Source: Janthinobacterium sp. 1_2014MBL_MicDiv
GTDB lineage: Bacteria; Pseudomonadota; Gammaproteobacteria; Burkholderiales; Burkholderiaceae_D
Assembly (NCBI RefSeq): GCF_001865675.1
Contig: NZ_CP011319.1
Coordinates: forward strand, 1,426,001 to 1,490,000
Reading direction: 5' to 3'
DNA length: 64,000 bases
Position numbers and translations under genes: made by a program. Below the pieces are notes generated by a model. It did not search any database and was not told the DNA's origin. It saw only the letters and a program-made list of their open reading frames with translations. This document shows, one piece after another, positions 53,838 through 64,000 of this stretch. Position 1 is the stretch's first letter; each line of letters starts with the position of its first letter.

Positions 53838-54728
53838 ATGACCGATAAGCCGCGCACCTTCCCCCTTTCCCTCGATTCGCTGGCCGGCAAGCCCGCCAGG
53901 CAGGGCGGGGGACAGTCGCTGGCGCAGTCGAGGATCGCCACGCCGCAGACGGCCACGCAGAATGCGGCGCAAAGCGCGGCCAGGGGCGGCGCGCCGCACC
54001 ACGGTGCCATGGCGCCCATCGCGCCGTCGCGCGCCCAGGCCATCGCCAATGAGCGGGCGCAGCCGGCGGTGGTGGCGCCGCCGCGGCAAAACCCGCTGGT
54101 GTCCGACGCCGTGCGGCGCGCCATGGTGGCCCGCGTGGCGAAGCAGGGCGTCAAGGACCAGGTGGTGCTCGACGCCATGCAGGCCGTGCCGCGCCATATG
54201 TTCATGGACGAGGCGCTGGCGTCGCAGGCGTATATCGACGCCTCGCTGCCGATCGGTCATCACCAGACCATTTCGCAGCCGTACATCGTCGCGCGCATGA
54301 TCGAAGTGCTGCGCAATGGCGGCAGCCTGCAGCGCGTGCTGGAAATCGGCACCGGCTGCGGCTACCAGGCGACGGTGCTGTCGCTGGTGGCAAAAGAGGT
54401 GTATTCGATCGAGCGCATCCGGCCCCTGCACGAGCTGGCGAAGGCCAATTTGCGCCCGCTGCGCGTGTCGAATCTGCGCTTGCAGTACGGAGATGGTATG
54501 CTTGGCCTGCCGCAGGCGGCTCCCTTTGACGGGATCATCCTTGCCGCAGCCGGCCTGGAAGTCCCGCAAGCCCTGTTGGAACAGCTAACGCTCGGTGGGC
54601 GTCTGGTTGCGCCAGTCGGTGCTAAATTGCAACATTTACAACTCATTACCCGGGTGGGGAAAATGGAATGGACCAGCCAAACCCTGGAAGATTGCCATTT
54701 CGTGCCTTTGCGCCCGGGCACCATATGA
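53838..54728 (+). CDS. pcm: Protein-L-isoaspartate O-methyltransferase, N-terminally extended
   Basis: A 296-residue repair methyltransferase that methylates L-isoaspartyl residues in aged proteins using SAM. The catalytic part starts near residue 90 ('VSDAVRRAMVARVAKQGVKDQVVLDAM'). It includes 'IGHHQTISQPYIVARMIE', motif I 'RVLEIGTGCGYQATVLSLV' and 'DGIILAAAGLEVPQALLEQL'. The first 90 residues are an Ala/Gln/Pro-rich low-complexity extension absent from the E. coli enzyme (about 208 residues). The ATG at 53838 is kept because it directly follows surE, but a later start cannot be ruled out. Confidence 0.93.
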   Translation: MTDKPRTFPLSLDSLAGKPARQGGGQSLAQSRIATPQTATQNAAQSAARGGAPHHGAMAPIAPSRAQAIANERAQPAVVAPPRQNPLVSDAVRRAMVARVAKQGVKDQVVLDAMQAVPRHMFMDEALASQAYIDASLPIGHHQTISQPYIVARMIEVLRNGGSLQRVLEIGTGCGYQATVLSLVAKEVYSIERIRPLHELAKANLRPLRVSNLRLQYGDGMLGLPQAAPFDGIILAAAGLEVPQALLEQLTLGGRLVAPVGAKLQHLQLITRVGKMEWTSQTLEDCHFVPLRPGTI

Positions 54729-54764
54729 TCCCCGGATCAGCTAGCAAGCAGGACATACACATAC

Positions 54765-55691
54765 ATGCGAATGATTAAGAAAAGTAAGATACTTCTATGC
54801 AGCATCACCCTGGCCGCCCTGTTGAGCGGTTGCGGCACGACGGGCGTCCAGGCGCCGGTGGTGGAGCGCCAACCCTCGTCCACCAGTGCGGCGGCAAACG
54901 ATGCCCGCGATCGCGATCCTGCGTTTTACACGGTCAAGCGCGGCGACACGCTGTTGCGCATCGCCCTTGAGCATGGACAGAATTACCGCGACCTGGTGGT
55001 GTGGAATGACTTGAGCAATCCGAACGACATCAAGGTCGATCAGGTGCTGCGCGTGCTGCCGCCAAATGGCGACACGGGCGGCGCGCAAACGTCGGCCATC
55101 ATCATGCCGCCGGTGACGGAAGTCAAACCGGCCGCGCCCGTGGTGCCGAAGAAAACGGGACCGCGCGGCGAGAAGCGCGCGTATTCCGACGCCACCCTGG
55201 CCGAGTTGCGCGCCGATGGCGGCGCCACCGATGCCAAGCCGGCAGCGGCGCCTGCGCCCGTCGCGGCCGCCGCCGCACCGGCCGCCGCGGCTGCCGCTCC
55301 TGCGGCATCGGCGCCTGGCGACGACAAGATCAGCTGGATGTGGCCATCCGAAGGCAAGGTCATCGGCACTTTTGACGAAGGCAAGAACAAGGGCGTCGAT
55401 ATCGCCGGCAAGGCGGGCCAGCAGGTAGTGGCCGCCGGCTCCGGAAAAGTCATGTATGCCGGGAGCGGAATCCGTGGTTATGGTAATCTTGTCATCGTGA
55501 AGCACAGTAATAGCCTGTTGTCGGCTTATGCGCATAACCGCAGCATCCTGGTGAAGGAAGGGCAGAGCGTCAACAAAGGCCAGGCCATCGCTGAAATGGG
55601 CGATTCCGACGCCGACCGCGTGAAGCTGCACTTTGAGATCCGCCAGCAAGGCAAGCCTGTCGATCCTTCGAAATTCCTGCCTAACCGTTAG
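54765..55691 (+). CDS. nlpD: NlpD-like LysM/LytM lipoprotein
   Basis: A 308-residue lipoprotein ('ILLCSITLAALLSGCGTTG', lipobox LSGC). A LysM peptidoglycan-binding domain lies at about 50-95 ('FYTVKRGDTLLRIALEHGQNYRDLVVWNDL'), then a long Ala/Pro linker, then an M23/LytM domain from about 190. The LytM metal site is degenerate: 'GKNKGVDIAG' has Asn where active enzymes have His, and 'KLHFEIRQQG' lacks the leading His. It is therefore probably an activator of an amidase at the septum, as NlpD is for AmiC. The next gene is rpoS, whose promoter in other bacteria lies inside nlpD. Confidence 0.93.
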   Translation: MRMIKKSKILLCSITLAALLSGCGTTGVQAPVVERQPSSTSAAANDARDRDPAFYTVKRGDTLLRIALEHGQNYRDLVVWNDLSNPNDIKVDQVLRVLPPNGDTGGAQTSAIIMPPVTEVKPAAPVVPKKTGPRGEKRAYSDATLAELRADGGATDAKPAAAPAPVAAAAAPAAAAAAPAASAPGDDKISWMWPSEGKVIGTFDEGKNKGVDIAGKAGQQVVAAGSGKVMYAGSGIRGYGNLVIVKHSNSLLSAYAHNRSILVKEGQSVNKGQAIAEMGDSDADRVKLHFEIRQQGKPVDPSKFLPNR

Positions 55692-55699
55692 GTAAAGCA

Positions 55700-56734
55700 A
55701 TGACACACGCGCCGCACGACCAGCTGGACGATGACCCGGAACCGCCGGAAGACGCGGCGGACGAAGTCGTGACGGACGATGCCGGCGATCTCGACGACGG
55801 CATCGACGCCGTCGAGGCGGGCGAGGGGGCAGAGGCGGCCAGCGTCAGTGTGCTGGTGGAAAGTGTCGATGAATTGAAGAAAGTGCTGGCGGCAGAACTG
55901 TCGACCGATACCACGCAACACTATCTGAACCAGATCGGCACGCGGCCCCTGCTGACGGCGGTACAGGAAGTGCATTACGCCACCCTTGCCAAGCAGGGCA
56001 ATTTCGAAGCCCGGCAAACCATGATCGAGCACAACCTGCGCCTGGTCGTGTCGATCGCCAAGCATTACATCAACCGCGGCGTGGTCTTGCTCGACATGAT
56101 CGAGGAGGGCAACATCGGCCTGATGCGGGCCATCGACAAGTTCGAGCCCGAGCGCGGTTTCCGCTTTTCCACCTACGCCACCTGGTGGATACGCCAGAGC
56201 ATCGAGCGCGCCATCATGAACCAGGCGCGCACGGTGCGCCTGCCCGTGCACATGGTGCGCGAACTGAACCAGATCCTGCGCGGCAAATACCACCTGGAAG
56301 CCCAGCACCACGACGGCAAGGATGCCACCGCGGAAGACATCGCCCACCTGGTGGGGCGTCCCGTGGAAGAGGTGCAGGATATCCTGGCCCTGTCCGAGCA
56401 CGCCACCTCGCTCGACGCGCCGCTCGACAACGACCCGCAATCGTCGCTGATGGACATGCTGCCCGGCGCCAGCGAAGACAGCCCCGACGCGCGCGCCGAA
56501 CACCATGAAATGACGGTGCTGGTGCGCGACTGGCTGACCAAGCTGCCGGACAAGCAGCGCGTGGTGATCATGCGCCGTTTCGGCCTCGACAACGACGATC
56601 CCGCCACCCTGGAAACCCTGGCCGAGGAAATGGGTGTGACGCGCGAACGGGTGCGGCAAATCCAGCAGGAAGCCTTGATCAAGCTCAAGCGGGCGATGGC
56701 GGCACGCGGCGTCGTGCGTGACTCCCTGCTGTAG
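55700..56734 (+). CDS. rpoS: RNA polymerase sigma factor RpoS
   Basis: A 344-residue group 2 sigma-70 factor for stationary phase and general stress. After an acidic N-terminal tail (1-65), region 1.2 begins at 'DTTQHYLNQIGTRPLLTAVQEVHYA'. Region 2 is 'MIEHNLRLVVSIAKHYINRG' to 'RFSTYATWWIRQSIERAI'. Region 4 is 'TLETLAEEMGVTRERVRQIQQEALIKLKRAM'. It starts 8 bp after nlpD with AGGT upstream. The acidic tail (Glu/Asp-rich, about 25 acidic residues in 60) is longer than in E. coli. Confidence 0.96.
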   Translation: MTHAPHDQLDDDPEPPEDAADEVVTDDAGDLDDGIDAVEAGEGAEAASVSVLVESVDELKKVLAAELSTDTTQHYLNQIGTRPLLTAVQEVHYATLAKQGNFEARQTMIEHNLRLVVSIAKHYINRGVVLLDMIEEGNIGLMRAIDKFEPERGFRFSTYATWWIRQSIERAIMNQARTVRLPVHMVRELNQILRGKYHLEAQHHDGKDATAEDIAHLVGRPVEEVQDILALSEHATSLDAPLDNDPQSSLMDMLPGASEDSPDARAEHHEMTVLVRDWLTKLPDKQRVVIMRRFGLDNDDPATLETLAEEMGVTRERVRQIQQEALIKLKRAMAARGVVRDSLL

Positions 56735-56974
56735 CAAGTCTGATAAAACGCGCATGGCGGCGTTGCATGGCCTCGCCGTGCTGGCCTGCTGTCTTCGGCC
56801 ACGCGCCTTGCCCTGCGCATTTTCTCGGGCTTGCTACCCGGTGCGGGCTTGAGCGGCTTTTGCTGGTCGCGATCTGCTATCATACGCCCCGCTCGCGGCG
56901 CCTGACCTTTCCCCCATTGTTTGCAAGTTCCAGCGCGGCCCTGCGTCCTGGCCCACTCTTACCTATTGATCGCT

Positions 56975-58318
56975 ATGCAAGAAAATATCATCGAAATCAA
57001 ATCGCTCGACATGGACGCCCGCGGCGTCGGCCATATTGAGAACGAAGACGGCTCGCCGGGCAAGGTCGTGTTTGTCGAGGGCGCGCTGCCGGGCGAGCGC
57101 GTCAGCTTTGTGACGTTCAAGAAAAAGAAGAACTGGGAAATGGCCCGCATGACGGCGCTGCACCGCGAATCGTCGATGCGCGTGACGCCCAAGTGCAAGC
57201 ATTTCGACAACTGCGGCGGCTGCTCGATGCAGCACCTGGAACCGTCGGCGCAAGTGGCGATCAAACAGCGTGTGCTGGAAGATAATCTGTGGCATATCGG
57301 CAAGGTGCGTCCGCAAAGCGTGATGCGCCCCATGTATGGCCCGACGTGGGGCTACCGCTACCGCGCACGCCTGTCGGTGCGCCACGTCAAGAAGAAAGAC
57401 GCCGTGCTGGTGGGCTTCCATGAAAAGAAATCGGCTTTCGTGGCCGACATGGATAGCTGTGAAATCTTGCCGCCGCACATCTCGGCCATGCTGCTGCCGC
57501 TGCGCGGGCTGATCGCTTCGCTGTCGATCTTCGACCAGATGCCGCAGATCGAGCTGGCCGTCGGCGAAGACGTGACGGCCATGGTGCTGCGCATCATGGC
57601 GCCGCTCACGGCGGACGACGAGACGAAATTGAAAGCGTTTGCCGACGAGTACGGCGTGCAATGGTGGTTGCAGGTGAAAGGTCCGGAAACGGCCGTGCCG
57701 TTCTATCCGCTGGACAAGCAACTGCATTACTTGCTGCCGGAATTCGGCGTCAAGATGCCGTTCAAGCCCGTCGACTTCACCCAGGTGAACCACCACATCA
57801 ACCGCGTGCTGGTATCGAAAGCCCTGCGCCTGCTGGAAGTACAGCCGCAAGATCGCGTGGCCGACCTGTTCTGCGGCCTGGGCAATTTTACCTTGCCGCT
57901 GGCCACGCAGGGCAGCGCAGTGGTGGGCATCGAAGGCAGCACCACCTTGACGGAGCGGGCGCTGGAAAACGCCCTGGCCAACGGCCTGGCGGAGAAGACC
58001 TCGTTCTCGACGCGCAACCTGTTTGAAGTGACGACGGATGACCTGATCGCCTTGGGCAAGTTCGACCGCATGCTGATCGACCCGCCGCGCGATGGCGCCA
58101 TGGCCCTGTGCCAGGCACTGGTCGGCCTGGCACAAGCGCGTCCCGACATGCTGCCGAAACGCATCGTCTATGTCTCGTGCAGCCCTTCGACCCTGGCGCG
58201 CGATGCCGGCATCCTGGCGCTGGAAGCCGGTTATGTGCTGAGCAAGGCGGGCGTTGTGAACATGTTCCCGCATACCTCGCATGTCGAGTCGATGGCCGTG
58301 TTTGATCTGGCTCAATAA
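56975..58318 (+). CDS. rlmD: 23S rRNA (uracil-1939-C5)-methyltransferase
   Basis: A 447-residue RNA methyltransferase of the RumA family. It has an N-terminal TRAM-like domain ('IIEIKSLDMDARGVGHIE') and iron-sulfur cysteines in 'CKHFDNCGGCSMQHLEP' plus a fourth in 'MDSCEILPPH'. The SAM motif is 'VADLFCGLGNFTLPLA', and the catalytic motifs are 'MLIDPPRDGA' and 'VYVSCSPSTLARD'. ATG 56975 is chosen; the frame upstream to 56921 is unrelated. Confidence 0.94.
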   Translation: MQENIIEIKSLDMDARGVGHIENEDGSPGKVVFVEGALPGERVSFVTFKKKKNWEMARMTALHRESSMRVTPKCKHFDNCGGCSMQHLEPSAQVAIKQRVLEDNLWHIGKVRPQSVMRPMYGPTWGYRYRARLSVRHVKKKDAVLVGFHEKKSAFVADMDSCEILPPHISAMLLPLRGLIASLSIFDQMPQIELAVGEDVTAMVLRIMAPLTADDETKLKAFADEYGVQWWLQVKGPETAVPFYPLDKQLHYLLPEFGVKMPFKPVDFTQVNHHINRVLVSKALRLLEVQPQDRVADLFCGLGNFTLPLATQGSAVVGIEGSTTLTERALENALANGLAEKTSFSTRNLFEVTTDDLIALGKFDRMLIDPPRDGAMALCQALVGLAQARPDMLPKRIVYVSCSPSTLARDAGILALEAGYVLSKAGVVNMFPHTSHVESMAVFDLAQ

Positions 58319-58692
58319 ATAACTAAAATGCGGCGGGTGGCCAGGCAGGCACCCGCCGTCGTGGTTTCCGGCGGCACCATCAATGGCGCAGCAAGCCACC
58401 GTAATACCACTTACACCGTGTTATAAAATTGGTCTGTTTTTTGCCAATCAAGCCTTTCCGTTCATCTTCCTTCTGTCATTTTTTCGTCCTCCAGTAGGAC
58501 AACACGCCATCGGCATATGCTTTTGCCGTTTCTGGCCGAACTGGTATTGCACGGTTTGATGCCACTTCAAAACCACTTGACCGCCTATTTTTTCAGCAGC
58601 ATGCTGTTCTTGCAACTGCAAAAAAACTAGAACACAGGGTAGCTCTTTATCGAAGCAGAGTGGTATTTCCGCAAACCTGAACAGGAGACAGC
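58319..58692. other. Intergenic region before the chitinase gene
   Basis: A hairpin CGGCGGGTG/CACCCGCCG (58331-58358) follows rlmD and has no T-run. The remaining 330 bp is AT-rich relative to the window, contains TTATAAAAT (58421-58429) and an ATTGG/CCAAT inverted pair (58426-58448), and probably holds the chitinase promoter and leader. No gene is seen. Confidence 0.5.
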
Positions 58693-60681
<1,989 letters not shown>

Positions 60682-60706
60682 TGTTGAAATTGCTCTAGAG
60701 TAGGAC

Positions 60707-60740
60707 GCGGCCGGGCGGCATTGCTGCCCGGCCGCTTATT
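60707..60740 (+). terminator. Hairpin after the chitinase gene, probable terminator
   Basis: GCGGCCGGGC (60707-60716) pairs perfectly with GCCCGGCCGC (60726-60735), followed by TTATTC. The stem is strong, the tail weak. Confidence 0.6.
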
Positions 60741-60763
60741 CACATAAAAAACAGGAGACGGCG

Positions 60764-61810
60764 ATGGCGGCGGTATCGACCTTGGGAGTAAAGCAGCTGG
60801 AGCAAAAGCAGGACCCGGAGCTGAGCCGCGAATGGCGCAGCTGGATCGCGGAAAACCTCATGCTGGGCAGCCATCCGTCGGCGCTGATGCCGGTGCTGCA
60901 GCAGGCCGGCATCGCCGAAGCGCTGGCGCGCCGCGAAGTGGAGCTGGCGCTGCAAAGCCCCTACCTGGCCGGCGCCGTGCGCCTGTCGAACCGGCTGGCC
61001 AAGCGCGACTGGGTGATCGACATCCAGCGCAAGCTGAACCACCTGCGTTCGCCCGAGATCCCGCGCCGCGACAAGCTGTCCGCGCAGCAATTTCTGGACG
61101 AGTACTATTCGATCAACCAGCCCGTGATCATCACCGGCATGATGGACGACTGGCCGGCCATGCGCAAATGGAGTCCGGCCTACTTCCGCGAGCATTTCGC
61201 ACAGCGCGAGGTGGAGGTGCAGTTCGGTCGCGAAGCGGACGCGCAATATGAAATGAACAGCGTGGCGCACAAGCGCAAGATGGCCTTTGGCGAGTACGCC
61301 AGCCTGGTCGAGGGCAGCGGCGCGACCAACGATTTCTATATGACGGCGAACAACAATTCGCAAAACCGCCAGGCCCTGCGCGAGCTGTGGGACGATATCG
61401 GCCAGCTGCCGGAATACCTGCGCCAGGACGGCGGTCCCACGGGCTTCCTGTGGTTTGGCCCGGCCGGCACGGTGACGCCGTTCCACCACGACCTGACGAA
61501 TAACTTCATGGCGCAGGTGGCGGGGCGCAAGCGGCTGCGCATCATGGCCGCCTGCGAGGTGGCGCGCGTGTACAACCAGCGCCACTGCTTCACGCCCGTG
61601 GACGGACGCGACATCGACGTGCGGCGCTATCCGCTGATGGCCGACGTGCAGGTGCGCGAATGCGTGCTGGCGCCGGGCGAAATCCTGTTCCTGCCCGTCG
61701 GCTGCTGGCATTTCGTCGAGGCGCTCGACGTCTCGATGACGGTGGCGTTTACCAATTTCAAGTGGGATAACGATTTCTATACGAAGTATCCGCCGAATCA
61801 CGACTTTTGA
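60764..61810 (+). CDS. JmjC/cupin-8 family 2-oxoglutarate/Fe(II) dioxygenase-like protein
   Basis: A 348-residue protein. The N-terminal 100 residues are helical. The cupin part runs from 'AQQFLDEYYSINQPVIITGMMDDWPAMRKWSPAYF' to the end. Iron ligands fit the HxD...H pattern: 'TPFHHDLTNNFMAQVAGRKRL' and 'LPVGCWHFVEALDVSMTVAF'. Members hydroxylate proteins or small molecules using 2-oxoglutarate and oxygen. CAGGAGACGG precedes the ATG. It is a monocistron between two terminators. The substrate is unknown; cupin-8 proteins near secreted enzymes do not give a reliable hint. Confidence 0.85.
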   Translation: MAAVSTLGVKQLEQKQDPELSREWRSWIAENLMLGSHPSALMPVLQQAGIAEALARREVELALQSPYLAGAVRLSNRLAKRDWVIDIQRKLNHLRSPEIPRRDKLSAQQFLDEYYSINQPVIITGMMDDWPAMRKWSPAYFREHFAQREVEVQFGREADAQYEMNSVAHKRKMAFGEYASLVEGSGATNDFYMTANNNSQNRQALRELWDDIGQLPEYLRQDGGPTGFLWFGPAGTVTPFHHDLTNNFMAQVAGRKRLRIMAACEVARVYNQRHCFTPVDGRDIDVRRYPLMADVQVRECVLAPGEILFLPVGCWHFVEALDVSMTVAFTNFKWDNDFYTKYPPNHDF

Positions 61811-61844
61811 TCGCGGCGCCGCAGGGCGCGAACCTGCCGTGAAC

Positions 61845-61868
61845 AGCCGCCGAACAGGCGGCTTTTTT
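61845..61868 (+). terminator. Rho-independent terminator after the cupin-8 gene
   Basis: AGCCGCC (61845-61851) pairs with GGCGGCT (61857-61863) around a five-base loop, followed by a run of six T residues. Confidence 0.9.
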
Positions 61869-61912
61869 CATGCTACAGAGCGCTTCGTACGCAGGATGTT
61901 TCCATGAAATAA

Positions 61913-61926
61913 TTGATTCAAATCAT
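61913..61926 (+). promoter_or_regulatory. FNR-like box upstream of the cyclopropane synthase gene
   Basis: TTGATTCAAATCAT differs from the FNR consensus TTGAT-N4-ATCAA in the last base only. It lies in an AT-rich stretch between a terminator and the gene, about 150 bp before the start codon. A -10 at a canonical spacing is not obvious, so the site is weaker evidence than the one at 10316. Confidence 0.35.
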
Positions 61927-62076
61927 TTTAAAGCAAATATTTTGATATGAATGGCCATGATGTTTCATTATCCAGATGGCCATGGCGGGCGGATAATTTT
62001 ATGGCTGGTACGCCGCCGGGTAGTCGATGACATGCCGGCGCGCCGGCACCCGACAACCATCTGGAGGCGGCAGGGC

Positions 62077-63264
62077 ATGAACACGCAGCACACGACACAA
62101 GCACGAATGCAGTTGCAACACACACCGGCAAGTGGCGCCGGACTCCAGCCCGACACGCGGCTGACCCGCGAGGCGGCCGACCTGCTGGCCCGCGCCGACA
62201 TCCATCTGAATGGCCGCGCCGCCTGGGACATGCAGCTGCGCAAGCCTGGCGTGCCCGAACGGGCCTTTGCCAGCGGTAACCTGGGCCTGGGCGAAGCGTA
62301 TATGGATGGCGACTGGGATGCGCAGCAGCTCGACGAATTCTTTTGCCACCTGCTGCGCGCCCGGGTGACCGACGACGTGCGCCCCATGCGCCTGGCCTTC
62401 CATGCCCTGTATGCGCGCCTGTTCAACCTGCAGACGGAACGGCGCGCGTGGATGGTGGGCAAGGAGCACTACGACCTGGGCAACGCCTTCTATGCGGCCA
62501 TGCTCGATCCGCGCATGACCTATACGTGCGGCTACTGGAAGGATGCGGCCAACCTGGCTGAGGCGCAGGAGGCCAAGCTCGATCTGATCTGCCGCAAGCT
62601 GCGCCTTGAGCCGGGCATGCGCGTGCTCGATATCGGCTGCGGCTGGGGCAGTTTCATGCGCTATGCGGCGGAAAAATACCAGGTGCAGTGCGTGGGCGTG
62701 ACGATTTCGCAGGAGCAGGCCGCGTATGCGCGCGCCATGCCCGGCGGCGACCGGCTGGACTTCCGCCTGCAGGATTACCGCGACACCAATGAAAAGTTCG
62801 ACCGCATCGTCAGCATCGGCATGTTCGAGCACGTGGGGCATAAAAACCACCGCGTCTTCATGGAGGTGGCGCACCGCTGCCTGGAGGACGATGGCCTGTT
62901 CCTGCTGCACACGATTGGCAAGAACAAGCGCCATTCCACGTGCGATCCGTGGATCGACAAATACATCTTCCCGAATGGCGACCTGCCGTCGATCGGCCAG
63001 ATCGGCGACGCCATGGATGACCTGTTCGTGGCCGAGGACTTGCACAACTTCGGTGCCGACTACGACAAGACCCTGATGGCCTGGCATGCGAATTTCGAGC
63101 AGGCGTGGCCGCAGTTTTCCGCCCAGCTGGGCGAGCGCTTCCATCGCATGTGGTCGTATTACCTGCTGTCCTGCGCCGGTGCCTTCCGCGCGCGCGACCT
63201 GCAGCTGTGGCAATGGGTGCTGGCTAAGCAGGGCGTGCTGGGTGGCTACGAGCGGGTCAGTTGA
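62077..63264 (+). CDS. Cyclopropane-fatty-acyl-phospholipid synthase family protein
   Basis: A 395-residue SAM-dependent enzyme that methylenates double bonds of membrane phospholipid chains. The N-terminal lipid-binding part includes 'FASGNLGLGEAYMDGDWDAQQLDEF'. The catalytic part has 'HYDLGNAFYAAMLDPRMTYTCGYW', SAM motif 'VLDIGCGWGSFMRYAA', 'SIGMFEHVGHKNHRVFMEV' and 'STCDPWIDKYIFPNGDLPSI'. ATG 62077 has GGAGG upstream; the frame from 61951 lacks homologous sequence. In E. coli this gene depends on RpoS, which is also encoded in this window. Related CFA-like enzymes make other modified lipids, so cfa is not asserted as the symbol. Confidence 0.92.
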   Translation: MNTQHTTQARMQLQHTPASGAGLQPDTRLTREAADLLARADIHLNGRAAWDMQLRKPGVPERAFASGNLGLGEAYMDGDWDAQQLDEFFCHLLRARVTDDVRPMRLAFHALYARLFNLQTERRAWMVGKEHYDLGNAFYAAMLDPRMTYTCGYWKDAANLAEAQEAKLDLICRKLRLEPGMRVLDIGCGWGSFMRYAAEKYQVQCVGVTISQEQAAYARAMPGGDRLDFRLQDYRDTNEKFDRIVSIGMFEHVGHKNHRVFMEVAHRCLEDDGLFLLHTIGKNKRHSTCDPWIDKYIFPNGDLPSIGQIGDAMDDLFVAEDLHNFGADYDKTLMAWHANFEQAWPQFSAQLGERFHRMWSYYLLSCAGAFRARDLQLWQWVLAKQGVLGGYERVS

Positions 63265-63292
63265 TGCGGGCGTCTGCTGCTATCATGGCTTG

Positions 63293-64000
63293 ATGGATAT
63301 CAATCAAGCACGCACCTTCCTGGAAGTGGCGTCCAGCGGCAGTTTCATCATGGCCGCCGAGCGCATGCACGTGACGCAGACGGCCGTCAGCGCCCGCATC
63401 CGCACGCTGGAGCAGCAGCTGGGGCGCCAGCTCTTCGTGCGCAACAAGGCCGGCGCCCGCCTGACGCCGGCCGGCGAACGCTTCATGCGCCACGCGGCCA
63501 CCATGGTGCAGGTGTGGGAGCGGGCGCGCCACCAGGTGGCCTTGCCGCCGGGGCGCGAAGACGCCGTCAGCATCGGCTGCGAGCTGAGCCTGTGGCAGCC
63601 GCTGCTGGGTGACTGGCTGATACGCATGAGCCGCGATTGTCCCGAGATCGCCCTGCGCGCGGAAGTCGACAGTCCCGCGCGCCTGCTCGACGCCGTGCAC
63701 GACGGCTCGCTGGACCTGGCCGTGCTGTACAACCCGCCGCAGCGTCCGGGCCTCGTCAGCGAACTGCTGGCCGAGGAAAAGCTGGTGATGGTCACCACGC
63801 GCGCCGACGGGCAGATGCATGCCGATGCCTATGTGTATGTCGACTGGGGCCCGGCTTTTGCGGCGAACCACCAGGCGGCCTATCCGGAGCTGAGCAGCCC
63901 GCCCGTTTCCATTTCGCTGGGGCCGCTGGCGCTGGTCTACCTGCTGGACGTGGGCGGCGCCAGCTATTTCCGCATCGGCTCGGCCCAGCCTTACCTGGAA
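63293..64000 (+). CDS. LysR-family regulator, 3' end outside window
   Basis: 236 codons are visible before the right edge. The helix-turn-helix is 'ASSGSFIMAAERMHVTQTAVSARIRTLEQQLGRQLFVRNKAGARLTPAG', and an effector domain begins near 90 ('DAVSIGCELSLWQPLLGDWLIRM'). It starts 28 bp after the cyclopropane synthase stop on the same strand. The frame remains open to base 64000, so it is cut by the window, not broken. Confidence 0.85.
   Translation, partial: MDINQARTFLEVASSGSFIMAAERMHVTQTAVSARIRTLEQQLGRQLFVRNKAGARLTPAGERFMRHAATMVQVWERARHQVALPPGREDAVSIGCELSLWQPLLGDWLIRMSRDCPEIALRAEVDSPARLLDAVHDGSLDLAVLYNPPQRPGLVSELLAEEKLVMVTTRADGQMHADAYVYVDWGPAFAANHQAAYPELSSPPVSISLGPLALVYLLDVGGASYFRIGSAQPYLE

Noticed and set aside
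54765..55691. Active M23 endopeptidase
   Set aside because: Two of the expected metal-binding His are replaced (Asn in 'NKGVD', Lys before 'LHFEIR'), so an NlpD-type activator is the better call.
55681..55914. Short minus-strand Ser-rich frame over the start of rpoS
   Set aside because: It mirrors the acidic N-terminal tail of RpoS; low-complexity shadow.

Overview
The window is high-GC DNA from a betaproteobacterium of the Oxalobacteraceae, most likely Janthinobacterium or a close relative such as Massilia or Duganella. This is an inference from the protein families and gene order (DUF2863, DUF3563, a TorF-type porin, the mdh-gntR-sdhCDAB-sdhE-gltA and sucA-odhB-lpdA blocks, surE-pcm-nlpD-rpoS, a CBM-bearing GH18 chitinase). 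No sequence search was run. No tRNA, rRNA or CRISPR was seen.

Left accessory part (1-23,700). It opens inside a huge Ig-repeat autotransporter. An IS1595-type element sits in the T-tract of that gene's terminator. Next is a tightly overlapped four-gene operon on the minus strand (acyl-CoA dehydrogenase homologue, PIG-L deacetylase, NodS-like methyltransferase, GT2 glycosyltransferase), which looks like a small glycoconjugate pathway of unknown product. Then come a lipoprotein behind a consensus FNR-type box, a porin/chemoreceptor pair, a DUF3563 protein, a FucP/GluP-type sugar transporter with a dyad operator, a LysR regulator divergent from a succinate/acetyl-CoA transferase, a TetR regulator, an M14 carboxypeptidase plus CYTH phosphatase pair, a REP-like inverted repeat and a DUF2863 gene.

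TCA-cycle part (23,900-45,300). On the minus strand lie acnA, an exported MliC-like protein, a HpcH/CitE-type CoA lyase and mdh. Divergent from mdh is a GntR regulator with a perfect 16-bp palindrome at its promoter, followed by sdhCDAB, sdhE and gltA. A short accessory stretch follows (HxlR regulator, quinone-reductase-like flavoprotein, a decayed metallo-beta-lactamase-fold gene, LysR). The cycle then resumes with sucA-odhB-(SHOCT/PspC protein)-lpdA. Together these genes cover oxaloacetate to citrate, isocitrate, 2-oxoglutarate to succinyl-CoA, succinate to fumarate, and malate to oxaloacetate.

Right part (45,300-64,000). zapE, a coiled-coil lipoprotein, a DUF465 protein and a YoaA/DinG-type helicase are followed by a two-gene cassette: a TIR-domain protein and an 822-aa KGGTGR-motif ATPase fused to tetratricopeptide repeats. 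This is the best candidate here for an undescribed signalling or defence system. Housekeeping resumes with surE-pcm-nlpD-rpoS and rlmD, followed by a secreted lipoprotein chitinase, a JmjC/cupin-8 protein, a cyclopropane fatty acid synthase and a LysR gene cut by the right edge.
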